Assembly: GCF_937981295.1 (NCBI RefSeq)
Contig: NZ_CALJPC010000067.1
Location: forward strand, 1-55,073
DNA length: 55,073 bases
DNA from: an uncultured Campylobacter sp.
GTDB taxonomy: Bacteria > Campylobacterota > Campylobacteria > Campylobacterales > Campylobacteraceae
Reading direction: 5' to 3'
Positions 16,512 to 25,545 of the stretch are shown piece after piece (the stretch's first letter is position 1; each line of letters opens with the position of its first letter). Under the pieces are notes generated by a model that was given only the letters and a program-made list of their open reading frames with translations, was not told the origin of the DNA and made no database searches. Position numbers and translations under genes: made by a program.

Positions 16512-18210
16512 TAAGCTTTTCGCTCCGAGCCTAAAAGAGGCCCCCAGAGACGCGGTACTACCTAGCCACGCGCTTTTGATCCGCGCGGGATTTATCGAGC
16601 AGCTGGGCAGCGGGCTTTATAATTTTTTGCCGCTAGGAAAGATAGTGCTAGAGCGGATCTGCGCCGTCATCAGGCAGGAGATGGACGCTGCGGGCGCGCA
16701 AGAGGTTTCTTTTAGCGTCGTGACGTCTGCGGATGTGTGGAAAAAAAGCGGTCGCTACGCCAAATACGGTAAGGAGCTGCTGCGCTTCAAAGACCGCAAG
16801 GATAACGACTTCGTGCTAAGCCCTACCAACGAGGAAGCGGCGGTTTTGATGATCGCGGATAAGATCACGAGCTACAAGCAGCTGCCGCTAAATATCTATC
16901 AGATCAATACAAAATTCCGCGATGAGGCGCGCCCTCGCTTCGGACTTCTGCGCGGACGCGAGTTTACGATGAAGGACGCCTATAGCTTCCACGCGGATGC
17001 TGCGGATATGAAGCGCGAGTTTGAGGTGATGAGGCAGGCGTACTCGCGGATCTTTACGCGACTGGGATTAAATTTTCGCGCGGTCGATGCAGACAGCGGC
17101 GCGATCGGCGGCAGCGGCAGCAAGGAGTTTATGGTGCTAGCGGACAACGGCGAGGACGATATCGTCGTGTGCAAGCACTGCGAGTATGCCGCAAACATCG
17201 AAGCTGCGCGCCGTGCGCCCAAAACCACGAACGCCACCGCGCCCGAAACCGACGGCATGATGAAATTTAAAACCCCCGCGATGAAAACGATCGATGCGGT
17301 GGCGGAATTTTTCAAAGTGGATAAATTCTACACCATCAAGGCGGTGATCAAAAAAGCGCTATACGAGGATCGCAGCGAGGTCGTAGCGTTTTTTATCCGC
17401 GGCTGCGACGAGCTGCAAGAGACCAAGGCGCAAAACGCCTGCGGCGCACTTGAGCTAGTCGATGCTAGCGAGGAGGAGATCGCGCGAGCTGGCTTTACGG
17501 CGGGCTTTTGCGGACCTTTCGGACTCGGTGAGGGGGCAAAATTTTATATCGACGCTGAGCTAAAAGGAGCGCGCGAGATGATCGCGGGCGCGAACGAGCC
17601 GGATTACCACTATGTGGGCGCTAGCGTGATAAATTTTAACGAATCGCGCTTTGCGGATCTTACCGCCGTGAGCGAAGGCGACGCTTGTCCGTGCTGCGGC
17701 GGCGAGCTTAGCATCACAAAAGGCATCGAGGTGGGTCATATCTTTCAGCTCGGCACGCGCTATTCCGAGCCGATGGGAGCGCGATTTTTGGACGCAAACG
17801 GCAAGGCTCGTGCGTTTTACATGGGCTGCTACGGCATCGGCGCAAGCCGCCTTATCGCCGTGGCGATCGAAAGCAGCCACGATGAGCGAGGCTGCATCTG
17901 GCCGCGCGAGCTGGCGCCTTTCGAGCTTGAGATCATCATTTCAAATCACAAAGACGCGGCTACGGTAGAATTTGCCGAGAAACTGTACGAGCAGTGCCGC
18001 GTGCTGGGCGTTCGCACGCTACTCGACGATCGCGCGGAGCGTTTCGGCGTGAAGATGAACGACTTCGAGCTGATGGGCTTTCCGTACGCGGTGCTCGTGG
18101 GCAAAGCCCTAGCAGAGGGAAGCGTCGAGTTCATCACTCGCGCAGGCCTAAAGCGGCAGAGCGTAAGCGCGGATGAAATTTTAAAACTTATCGAGACAAA
18201 ATTAGCCTAG
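16501..18210 (+). CDS. proS: Prolyl-tRNA synthetase
   Basis: This class II aminoacyl-tRNA synthetase charges tRNA-Pro. At 569 residues it is the bacterial type. Class II motif 1 is near LPLGKIVLERI, motif 2 is FRDEARPRFGLLRGREFTMKDAYSF, and motif 3 is MGCYGIGASRLIAV. The editing (INS) domain lies between motifs 2 and 3 (VDKFYTIKAVI...), and the anticodon-binding domain is at the C-terminus. No foreign insert is visible, unlike its operon partners. It is the last gene of the operon and is followed by a hairpin terminator. Confidence 0.97.
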   Translation: MKFSKLFAPSLKEAPRDAVLPSHALLIRAGFIEQLGSGLYNFLPLGKIVLERICAVIRQEMDAAGAQEVSFSVVTSADVWKKSGRYAKYGKELLRFKDRKDNDFVLSPTNEEAAVLMIADKITSYKQLPLNIYQINTKFRDEARPRFGLLRGREFTMKDAYSFHADAADMKREFEVMRQAYSRIFTRLGLNFRAVDADSGAIGGSGSKEFMVLADNGEDDIVVCKHCEYAANIEAARRAPKTTNATAPETDGMMKFKTPAMKTIDAVAEFFKVDKFYTIKAVIKKALYEDRSEVVAFFIRGCDELQETKAQNACGALELVDASEEEIARAGFTAGFCGPFGLGEGAKFYIDAELKGAREMIAGANEPDYHYVGASVINFNESRFADLTAVSEGDACPCCGGELSITKGIEVGHIFQLGTRYSEPMGARFLDANGKARAFYMGCYGIGASRLIAVAIESSHDERGCIWPRELAPFELEIIISNHKDAATVEFAEKLYEQCRVLGVRTLLDDRAERFGVKMNDFELMGFPYAVLVGKALAEGSVEFITRAGLKRQSVSADEILKLIETKLA

Positions 18211-18764
18211 AAAAATTAGTAAGCGCGTGGAATTTAGCCCTAAATCTGGGCTAAATTTTGCCGCCTATTTTGCAATTTACAGACCGATTTTTTTACATTG
18301 CGCAGCGTGAAATTTATAAATTTACCGCGCATGACGTTGAAGTAAAACTTAGGCATAACGATAAAATTTACGCTTAAGCTGCACTGCCATTTCACTAAAG
18401 CTAAATTTTAAAGTATGAGTTTGCGACTAAGATTACATCGACAGCCAAACCGCTGTTTCAAGGCGAGAATTTAAAGCACCAACTTGACCGCGCAAGTAAA
18501 AAGCAAAGGGCGCGTTTCCGCCGCTCTCGCGAGCTGCCAAAACAAAATTCCGCGATAAAATCCCGATCTCTGCCCGCCCTTTTACTAAAACGATTTTTAA
18601 AAAGCGAAATTTAAGCAGCGTTTTCACTCCTTTGATTTCGCTCTTTAAATTAAGATTTAAATTTCGCGGCGCAGCGGACGCGTAAATTTAATCGGCGCGC
18701 AAAAGCCGATCCGAAATTTTACCGGGTCAAAATTTTGCCTAAATTTATTCGGCGACGACCGATT
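18211..18764. other. Intergenic region, no gene seen
   Basis: Apart from the proS terminator, this 550-base stretch contains AAATTT/TTAAATTTA units and no coding frame with a ribosome site. Both neighbours' 3' ends face it, so it needs no promoter. A weak AGCCGATCCGAAATTTTACC region near 18700 is the only other short G+C-rich feature. Confidence 0.5.
18231..18257. terminator. Hairpin terminator after proS
   Basis: AATTTAGCCC (18231-18240) pairs with GGGCTAAATT (18248-18257) around a 7-base loop, 20 bases after the proS stop. A TTT tail follows the right arm. The arms are identical to those of the 8436 hairpin. Confidence 0.7.
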
Positions 18765-19355
18765 TTAAATTTTATTCGTAGGCTTGTCGTAGTAACCCCA
18801 TTTGGCGCGGTATTTTCTCCTCGCTATCCGAGTCAAAACGATCTGAACGATCAAAAGCGCAAGCGTACCGCCGCCCCATTTCAAATATGTGATTCTATAG
18901 GAATCGGATATGGTATTGTAATAAAATCTGGTTGCAAAAGCATAATCGTATTTTAAAACCATTTGCCCGTCTTTAAGGGCGATCTGCCGTGCAAGGTCGG
19001 TATCGCCCCTGACCCTTTGGTACTAAATTTTTACGTCCTTGTCGTATATCGCGGCCTTGTATCCGTCTATCTGCGTACCGTAAACATCTAAAGAAAAACG
19101 CCTCTGCTTAAGCGCGCTATCCACTAAATTTAACCTATAGTAACTAGCCCCTCTACTCTTATTCGTTTGCACATATATGACGCGCCCCTATATGGTCTGC
19201 AAATCCTCTGGGCTAGACGGTAGCACCGCGGTGTAGGACATATACAGCGCCGCACCCGCGCCAAGGATAAAAAACAGCAGCACGCATCTTAAAAGCGTAT
19301 TCATCTGATTAAAGCTAGCGATCTTTTTTTCATCGTATTTTGTATCAAAAAGCAT
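18765..19355 (-). pseudogene. Two-helix membrane protein gene interrupted by two in-frame TAG codons
   Basis: The reverse strand reads in one continuous frame for 196 codons, from MLFDTKYDEKKIASF at 19355 to RAKWGYYDKPTNKI and TAA at 18765. The only interruptions are TAG at 19188-19190 (codon 56) and at 19023-19025 (codon 111). There is one membrane helix near residues 22-42, a ~95-residue extracytoplasmic part, and a second helix near 160-178 followed by a basic tail. That layout resembles DUF3592-type proteins, but I cannot confirm the family. Both stops are one C-to-T change from CAG. There is no frameshift and the coding character is intact throughout, so inactivation is recent, or TAG is read through. 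Confidence 0.65.
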
Positions 19356-19632
19356 CAAATTCTCTTTTGTTTAAATTTTATTTCGGCGCTTCATCCTGGC
19401 GCGCCGTAGCGGCATAAAAGCGGAGCTACGTCGCTATAAGCTATCGCGATCTTTAAATCCGCATTTCTTCAGCTAATACGGCTCGGTTTTTTCCAGTGCT
19501 GTGCGCAATACAAGGCGCCGCTTCTGCCGAAATTTAGCTTGGATTTTCATTCATTTTCATTCAACGAAGAGTAAATTTAAAAGCTAAATTTAAAAAGCGC
19601 GCAAAAGAAAATATTTCTCTTTTTAAATTCCG

Positions 19633-20118
19633 CTAAAATTTTATCCAAAACGCGGTAAGCTCGTATCCGCGGGGCTCACCCAACCCGCTCAAGCTTTCAA
19701 ACGCAAGCGTAACGCCGCTGTTTAAGTTTAACTCCAAACCCTCATCCGTTGCGCGCTCGCGATACTCGATCCGCTCGCGATTTAAAGCGCCTTTTGCCGC
19801 CGCAAGACCCATAGGAGCAGGACAGCCCGATAATATCCAAGGCTCTATTTCGATTTGCCGCGCCCTTGCGCCGCCGAAATTTAGAGACTCGCTTCTGAAA
19901 TGATCCGAAAAAATCATAAAAATTTCGTCCCGAAAAAAGTGAAACTCAAAGGCGCCGTATCTTAAAATTTCAGCCCCCGCGCTCTTAAAGCTCGCGTCTG
20001 CGGGGCCAAACATCGAGGCGATCTGCGCGCAACTCAAGCCGCTTCTTACGCCTGCAAACTCGCCCGAGCGAAGAAATTTTAGCATATCGATTTTTAGCAT
20101 CTCTTCCCCTGTAAACAC
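19633..20118 (-). CDS. Hypothetical cytoplasmic protein, possibly immunity-like
   Basis: This 161-residue protein has no signal peptide or membrane helix. It begins MFTGEEMLKIDMLKFLRSGEFAGVRSGLSCAQIASMFGPAD-like, with an ILRYGAFEFHFFRDEIFMIFSDHF core. That arrangement (helix, G-x-S-x-x-x-I-x-x-x-F-G-x-P, then Y-G-x-x-E-F-x-F-x-D) is familiar from small proteins encoded singly or beside polymorphic-toxin loci, but I cannot name the family with certainty. The second methionine (residue 7) is an alternative start. It is surrounded by non-coding DNA and a decayed gene; no toxin gene is nearby. Confidence 0.65.
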   Translation of the reverse strand: MFTGEEMLKIDMLKFLRSGEFAGVRSGLSCAQIASMFGPADASFKSAGAEILRYGAFEFHFFRDEIFMIFSDHFRSESLNFGGARARQIEIEPWILSGCPAPMGLAAAKGALNRERIEYRERATDEGLELNLNSGVTLAFESLSGLGEPRGYELTAFWIKF

Positions 20119-20690
20119 ACATCGCGCCTCTTAAAGCCACTAGCAGCACTGAACGGCACGCTAATAGTTACACGAGCCAGCCATCGCGCTCATCCATGCT
20201 TAGCACTCGCTGACATGGCACTAACGAGCAACGGCAAGCCAGACGCGTACATCACATAAAAGTGCGCCGCGTAAAATTTTATCTCGCACCGAGCCAAAAT
20301 ACAGCGCATTTGCAAAATTAAAAACGATCGCAAAATGCCACGTTGTTTCGCAAGTTTTATTTCGCACAGATTTAAAAGCTGCGACAGCCGTATGAAATTT
20401 TATATAGTGACTGCATAAATCGCGCGCCGCAAGACTTGAAATTTCACGCCGCAACGCCGCAAATTTCACACTTCCCGCACATCACGCAGTGTCAGTCAGC
20501 CAAGCAAAGCTCGAATCTCGTTTGCGAAAACCTCGCGCGTCGCAAGCCTCACTCAAACAAGTACTGCTTGGCATTATTTTAAAATTTCACAAACGACGTA
20601 ATATCCGAACTTAAGAAGCGTTTTATAAATCCGTTTTAGCTCGTCTGGTGCTGTATTGCGAATAGATAAACTCGTTTGAGTCCGTTAAGA
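20119..20690. other. Intergenic region, no gene seen
   Basis: About 570 bases between two reverse-strand genes. The sequence is CGC/GCA-rich with sparse AAATTT units (20270, 20395, 20458, 20579). I see no ribosome site joined to a plausible frame, no hairpin with a T tail and no RNA gene. Confidence 0.5.
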
Positions 20691-21269
20691 CTAGCCGAAA
20701 ACCCTTTTTAAATGCGCTTCGTAATCCCTCATAAAGCGCTCCATATCGGGATTTTTAATGACGTCGTTGCACATAAAAGTAGGCAGCCTTTTCGTGCCTA
20801 AAAATTCATTTGCCTTATGAAAATGCAAATAAACGCCGTCCACGCCCACGCCCTCGAAAAAATCGCCTGGCTTGTCAAATGCCTGAAGCGGCGCATTCCA
20901 AGTGACGCTTAGCATGTGCGATTTGCCCTTTATCAGCCCGCCGGTGCCGTATCCGTCGTTTGGATTTGCGCTGTGTCGCCCGTCGTTTGCCACTATCTTG
21001 CCTATGCCGCCCATAAACACCTCGTCAACGTACTTTTTGACTAGCCAAGGCTCGCCCATCCACCACGCGGGCATCTGCCAGATCACGGAGTCCATCCATA
21101 GAAATTTCTCCACCTCGCCCTCTAAGTCGTAGCCCTCATGTATCGTGGTTTCGCGCGTTTCGTGCCCTAGGGTTTGTAGTGTTTTTTTGGCTAGCTCGTG
21201 CAAAGTTTTGTTTAGCTTGCCGCCTTTGCCGTTAAACGGCGCTCCGCCGTTGATAAGTAGTATTTTCAT
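20691..21269 (-). CDS. mdaB: NAD(P)H-dependent quinone reductase, MdaB family
   Basis: This flavodoxin-fold enzyme reduces quinones by two electrons and protects against oxidative stress. It reads MKILLINGGAPFNGKGG with the FMN phosphate loop, LNKTLHELAKKTLQ, EKFLWMDSVIWQMPAWWMGEPW and GGIGKIVANDGRH. The WADxVIxQMPxWWMGxPW signature is typical of MdaB. The ATG at 21269 is chosen because AAGGA lies just upstream; the frame extends 14 codons further but without a ribosome site. The length is 192 residues. Confidence 0.9.
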   Translation of the reverse strand: MKILLINGGAPFNGKGGKLNKTLHELAKKTLQTLGHETRETTIHEGYDLEGEVEKFLWMDSVIWQMPAWWMGEPWLVKKYVDEVFMGGIGKIVANDGRHSANPNDGYGTGGLIKGKSHMLSVTWNAPLQAFDKPGDFFEGVGVDGVYLHFHKANEFLGTKRLPTFMCNDVIKNPDMERFMRDYEAHLKRVFG

Positions 21270-21406
21270 TTTAATCCTTTGATTAAATTTATTCGTTAGC
21301 GACGCTCGCACACCTAAGTTAAAATTTCACTTCGCAGCCCTATGCGAAAATATAAGCGTAAATTTTATGAAGCGTTTAATTACTAAATTTTACTTTTACG
21401 CTGCAG

Positions 21407-22024
21407 TTACCACCCTAAAATTTCAAATTTATCGCCGTACACCGCGATCGCCTCGGCGTTATTTATCGGCGTCAAATTTAGCTTGCCGCCGTAAATTTTC
21501 AAAATTTCGGCCGAGCTTTGCACGAACGGCTCCTCGCCGTAGTGCGGCACGGGGTAAAATTTCACCAGATCAAGCCCCGTTTGCACCGCCGCTCCGTAGT
21601 CGCCCGCATCGTCCATCACGCTCGCGTACTCCACGTTAGGCGCCGCGATCATCGCGCCCGCCGACTCGCCCACATACACGAGCTCACCGCTTCGGACGCG
21701 ACTAGCGATCAGGCCTGCGAGATTCTTCTTTTTAAGCTCGCGCAAAAGATAAAAGGTGTTGCCGCCGCTTACGTAAAGCACCTGCGCTGCGCCGATCTTT
21801 GCCTTGGCTTCGGCCTCGCTTGCCTTGGAAACGTCTAAAATTTGAACCTCAAAGCCCATTTTGGCAAATGCCTCTTTCGCCTCGTCCACGTAGTCTCGGT
21901 ACTCCTCGACGTTTGCGGCGGTCGGGATAAAAAGCACCTCTTTAGCGCGGATATTTTGCCCGGCATAGTCCTCAAAAAGCGTCGCCGCACCCGCAAAATA
22001 GGAGCATAAAAACATCTCTATCAT
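21407..22024 (-). CDS. Peptidase E-like (S51 family) protein
   Basis: Peptidase E hydrolyses Asp-X dipeptides using a serine in a nucleophile elbow. Here the elbow is VGESAGAM, preceded by VLYVSGGNTFYLLREL, the family's GG-N-T-F motif, and followed by a histidine in PVPHYGEEP. The start is set at the ATG at 22024 (MIEMFLCS) because AAAGGAAAAACT directly precedes it as ribosome site. An ATG five codons upstream would bury that site. At about 205 residues it is short relative to E. coli PepE (229) but matches the S51 Campylobacter/Firmicutes forms. Cytoplasmic. Confidence 0.85.
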   Translation of the reverse strand: MIEMFLCSYFAGAATLFEDYAGQNIRAKEVLFIPTAANVEEYRDYVDEAKEAFAKMGFEVQILDVSKASEAEAKAKIGAAQVLYVSGGNTFYLLRELKKKNLAGLIASRVRSGELVYVGESAGAMIAAPNVEYASVMDDAGDYGAAVQTGLDLVKFYPVPHYGEEPFVQSSAEILKIYGGKLNLTPINNAEAIAVYGDKFEILGW

Positions 22025-22038
22025 AGTTTTTCCTTTCA

Positions 22039-22272
22039 TTAAATTTGCGCTGATTTAAAGCGCTCGTAAAGCTTGGCCGCAATGACTGCGAGCAATGCGA
22101 CCCAAACTAGCAGAGTAAATTCTACCGCGCCCACAAAGCAAGCGCACGATGAAAAATAGCGCGGACAGAATTGTGCCGATAAAAGGGCAAAATTTACCGC
22201 CGCAGCGATTACAAAATACGCCAAAACCCAAACGGCAACGCAAACCACTCCACAATCACCAACTGCCTTCAA
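22039..22272 (-). CDS. Small hydrophobic protein, two membrane helices
   Basis: A 77-codon frame ends 14 bases before the peptidase E start. It contains two hydrophobic segments (VVCVAVWVLAYFVIAAAV and EFTLLVWVALLAVIAAKLY) with several cysteines between. The only upstream start is TTG, and an in-frame GTG at residue 9 is also possible. It may be a small inner-membrane protein co-transcribed with the peptidase. Absence of a strong ribosome site keeps this tentative. Confidence 0.4.
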   Translation of the reverse strand: MKAVGDCGVVCVAVWVLAYFVIAAAVNFALLSAQFCPRYFSSCACFVGAVEFTLLVWVALLAVIAAKLYERFKSAQI

Positions 22273-22396
22273 ACTTCATTAAAACGACGCGAGCCTGCTA
22301 GGCTAGCTAGAGGAGTCTATCAGAGCGAACGATCAAAACGATCAAATCAAGCCGATCAACCGAACCGACTAAAGCAAGTCAACCAAGGTAAAACGG

Positions 22397-23347
22397 CTAG
22401 TGCTTTTTATCTTTAAAAAATCTAACGATCTTAGCTTGCAGCTTGAACCACTCGCCAAGCTCCATTATAGGATGCCCTGCGTAGTTTTTACCGCCCGCTA
22501 GATCCTTGCTTATGCCGCCGCGCGCCGCGATCTGAGCGAAATCGCCCACGCTTACGTGCCCGCCGCTGCCGCTCTGTCCGCCCATCACGACGTTGCGCCC
22601 AAGCGTCGTCGAGCCCGCAAGCCCCACCTGAGAGACGATGAGGCAGTTTTGCCCTAGCTCGCAGTTGTGCCCGATCTGAACGAGATTGTCGATCTTGCTG
22701 CCGCGCTTAACGATCGTAGAGCCGAACACCGCGCGATCAATCGTCGTGCACGCGCCGATCTCGACCTCGTCTTGCAGCACGACGTTGCCGTTGTGATAAA
22801 TTTTAACGTGCTCGCCCGTTTTGGTGTGCGCGTAGCCGAAACCGTCGCTTCCGATGACGGCGTTTGCGTGGATTATGCAGCGCTCGCCGATGATCGTGTC
22901 ATTGTAGATGACGGCGTTTGCGTGGATTACGCAGCCGCTTCCGATATGCACGTCATCGCCAATATACGCGCCGCTTAAAATGACGCAGTTCTCACCGATC
23001 GTGGAATTTACGCCGATATGCACGCCCTGCCCGATCTGCGCGCTGGCGGCGATCTTTGCGGGCGCGCCGCTGCGAATGAGCGGCTTAGCAAAATGCGCGC
23101 TTAAGATCGCAAAGGCTAGATGCGGGTTTTCGCACTCCAGCGCTCGCACGCCGCTTGGGGCTGCGGTGCCGATTTTTACCAATACGGCGGCTGCTTTGGT
23201 GGCGAATAAAAATTTCTCGTTTTTGTCGCTATCGCAGTAGCTTAGCTCGCTTTGCCTTGCGTTTTGAAGCGAATTTATCGCGGTGATCTCCGCATCCGCT
23301 CCGCTAAGCTCTATGTTTAAAATTTCGGCAATTTTAGATAATTTCAT
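22397..23347 (-). CDS. lpxD: UDP-3-O-acylglucosamine N-acyltransferase
   Basis: LpxD adds the N-linked acyl chain to UDP-acyl-glucosamine in lipid A synthesis. The 316-residue protein has an N-terminal uridine-binding domain (residues 1-100). A left-handed beta helix of hexapeptide repeats follows (HIGVNST, IHANAVI, IGSDGFGYAH...) with the catalytic histidine region, and a C-terminal helix ending WFKLQAKIVRFFKDKKH. The DNA for two successive coils is a near-perfect 54-base repeat. It follows ilvH in the same direction, as I recall for C. jejuni ilvI-ilvH-lpxD. Confidence 0.96.
   Translation of the reverse strand: MKLSKIAEILNIELSGADAEITAINSLQNARQSELSYCDSDKNEKFLFATKAAAVLVKIGTAAPSGVRALECENPHLAFAILSAHFAKPLIRSGAPAKIAASAQIGQGVHIGVNSTIGENCVILSGAYIGDDVHIGSGCVIHANAVIYNDTIIGERCIIHANAVIGSDGFGYAHTKTGEHVKIYHNGNVVLQDEVEIGACTTIDRAVFGSTIVKRGSKIDNLVQIGHNCELGQNCLIVSQVGLAGSTTLGRNVVMGGQSGSGGHVSVGDFAQIAARGGISKDLAGGKNYAGHPIMELGEWFKLQAKIVRFFKDKKH
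22853..22936 (-). repeat. 54-bp direct repeat inside lpxD
   Basis: GATGACGGCGTTTGCGTGGATTA begins at 22853 and again at 22907. Both encode CxIHANAVI with an 18-residue period, exactly one triangular coil of the beta helix. DNA identity beyond what the protein needs suggests recent duplication or gene conversion between coils. Confidence 0.65.
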
Positions 23348-23378
23348 TTGCGCTCCTTTGATTAAATTTTATCGCCGC

Positions 23379-23849
23379 TTACATATCCAGCGCGACGCTG
23401 CCGCCTCGGACGATGTCGATCGGATTGTATTTTTTTATCGTCTTTAAAAATCCGTCGATGCGGTCTGCGTCGTCGCACGCCATGATGACGATCTTGCTGT
23501 CGTCGCTGTTTGCGATGCTGCCGTTGTAGGCTTTTAAAACGGCAGCAAGCCCCGCTAAATTTTCGCCCAGCGCGATCTTTACCAAAACCATCTCCTTTTC
23601 GACGAATTTTGCATCCTCAATGACCTTGTAGACGGGGATCAGCTTATGAAGCTGCTTAGTGATCTGCTCTATGACGCGCTCGTCGCCCGAAGTGACGATG
23701 CTAAGGCGCGATAGACCGGTATTTGGGATCGGTGCAACGGTGAGACTGTCGATATTATAGCCGCGCCCTGCAAAAAGCCCCGAGATCCGCGACAAAACGC
23801 CGTGCTCATCGGTAACGACGACCGATATTACTCTTCTTATGCTATTCAT
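23379..23849 (-). CDS. ilvH: Acetolactate synthase small (regulatory) subunit
   Basis: This ACT-domain protein stimulates the large subunit and mediates valine feedback. It starts NSIRRVISVVVTDEHGVLSR and contains GLFAGRGYNIDSLTVAP and STSGDE-type (IVTSGDERVIEQITKQL) signatures. The second ACT-like domain extends to the end. The ATG at 23849 sits one base after the ilvB stop and is preferred over an ATG six codons earlier that would overlap ilvB. The length is about 156 residues. Confidence 0.94.
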   Translation of the reverse strand: MNSIRRVISVVVTDEHGVLSRISGLFAGRGYNIDSLTVAPIPNTGLSRLSIVTSGDERVIEQITKQLHKLIPVYKVIEDAKFVEKEMVLVKIALGENLAGLAAVLKAYNGSIANSDDSKIVIMACDDADRIDGFLKTIKKYNPIDIVRGGSVALDM

Positions 23850-23850
23850 C

Positions 23851-25545
23851 CTAAGACTCCTGCTCAAAAATCATATTATAAAGCGCGCCGCCTGCGGGCA
23901 CCATCGGCCAGACGTTTTCAAAGCGATCGATCTTGGCCTCGATGACGCTCACCTTTTTGCTAGCAAGAGCCTGCTTCAGCGCATCTTCAAATTCCGCTTT
24001 GGTGCTAACGCTAAAGCCCACGCCGCCGAAGCCTTCAGCAAGCTTTATAAAATCGGGCTGAACTTTAAGATCGGTCGCTGAGAAGCGCTGCCCGTAAAAT
24101 AGACTCTGCCACTGCCGCACCATACCTAAGAAATTGTTGTTTAATACGATATTTACGACGTTTAAGCCGCTCTCGCTCGCAGTCATCAGCTCTTGGATAT
24201 TCATCAAAATCGAGCCGTCGCCGCTGAAATTTATAACGGGTCTATCTCCCGCATAGGCCTTCGCGCCCAATGCCGCAGGAAGGCCGTAGCCCATCGTGCC
24301 CTGCCCGCCGCTACTTAGCAGAGTGCGTGGCTTGCAAAACGGATAAAACTGCGCGACCCACATCTGATGCTGCCCCACGTCCGTAGCGATGATAGCGTCC
24401 TCGCCCGCGATTTTTGCGGTACTTTGTATAACCCACTGCGGCTTTAAAATTTCATCGCTGTCATTAAATTTAAGCGGGTGAATTTCATCGTATTTGCGGA
24501 TGAGCTCGCGCCACTGCTCGAAATTTGCAGGGCTGACCTCGCTTCTAATGCGCGGCAGCATCTCCTCTAGCACCGATTTCACGTCGCCCACGATCGGATA
24601 ATCCGCGTTTACGATCTTTGAAATCGAGCTAGGATCGATATCAATGTGGATGATCTTTGCGTTTTTGCCGAATTCGCTAAGCTTACCCGTGACGCGATCG
24701 TCAAATCTCGCACCCAAGCAGATTATCAGATCAGACTCGCTAAGCGCCATGTTTGCGGCGTAACTACCGTGCATGCCGACCATACCTAAATTTAATTTAT
24801 CGTCGCTTCGCACGGCTCCTAGCGCCATAAGGGTTTGCACGACCGGGATCTGCGCAAACTCGCTAAGCTCGCGCACCAGCTCGCTTGCGCCCGCGCTAAT
24901 AACGCCGCCTCCGATGTAGAGGATAGGCTTTTTGGAGTTTGAGATTAGCTCGACGGCTTTTTTGATCTGTTTAGAATTACCCTTATAATTCGGCTTGTAA
25001 GTCTGCATCTTGATTTCGCTAGGATATTCAAAAACACCAAGCTTCGCCGTTACGTCTTTAGGGATGTCGACGTGCACGGGTCCAGGTCTGCCGCTGCGAG
25101 CGATATAAAAGGCTTCTTTTAAAATTCTAGGCAGCTCTTCGATCGTTTTAACTAGATAGTTGTGCTTGACGCAAGGGCGTGAAATTCCGATCGCATCGAT
25201 CTCTTGAAAGGCGTCGGTGCCGATGAGCGAGGTCGCCACCTGTCCGCTGATAAGCACGATCGGGATGCTATCGCTATACGCCGTAGCAAGCCCCGTAAGC
25301 GCGTTCGTAAATCCGGGTCCGCTCGTGACGACCGCCACGCCGACCTTGCCGCTAGCGCGCGCATATCCGTCCGCAGCCATCGCCGCAGCCTGCTCGTGGC
25401 GCACCAAAATGTGTCTGAAATATTTTTGTTTGTAAATTTCATCATAAATATTTAGCGCCGCGCCGCCCGGGTAGCCGAAAACAACCTCGACCCCCTCCTG
25501 CCGCAACGCCTCCACGATCATCTGCGATCCGCTAATTTCTTTCAT
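23851..25545 (-). CDS. ilvB: Acetolactate synthase large (catalytic) subunit
   Basis: This thiamine diphosphate enzyme makes acetolactate or acetohydroxybutyrate for Val, Leu and Ile. The 564-residue protein shows VFGYPGGAALNIYDE, the catalytic glutamate in LVRHEQAAAMAADGYAR, GPGFTNALTG, the FAD region, and the ThDP motif GDGSILMNIQEL...NNNFLGMVRQWQ. It is also called ilvI in Campylobacter. It is translationally linked to ilvH. A TATAAT on the reverse strand lies 34 bases upstream. Confidence 0.97.
   Translation of the reverse strand: MKEISGSQMIVEALRQEGVEVVFGYPGGAALNIYDEIYKQKYFRHILVRHEQAAAMAADGYARASGKVGVAVVTSGPGFTNALTGLATAYSDSIPIVLISGQVATSLIGTDAFQEIDAIGISRPCVKHNYLVKTIEELPRILKEAFYIARSGRPGPVHVDIPKDVTAKLGVFEYPSEIKMQTYKPNYKGNSKQIKKAVELISNSKKPILYIGGGVISAGASELVRELSEFAQIPVVQTLMALGAVRSDDKLNLGMVGMHGSYAANMALSESDLIICLGARFDDRVTGKLSEFGKNAKIIHIDIDPSSISKIVNADYPIVGDVKSVLEEMLPRIRSEVSPANFEQWRELIRKYDEIHPLKFNDSDEILKPQWVIQSTAKIAGEDAIIATDVGQHQMWVAQFYPFCKPRTLLSSGGQGTMGYGLPAALGAKAYAGDRPVINFSGDGSILMNIQELMTASESGLNVVNIVLNNNFLGMVRQWQSLFYGQRFSATDLKVQPDFIKLAEGFGGVGFSVSTKAEFEDALKQALASKKVSVIEAKIDRFENVWPMVPAGGALYNMIFEQES

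Noticed and set aside
21270..21311. Upstream extension of the mdaB-like gene
   Set aside because: The 14 extra codons cover the ribosome site of the internal ATG and are not conserved in the family.
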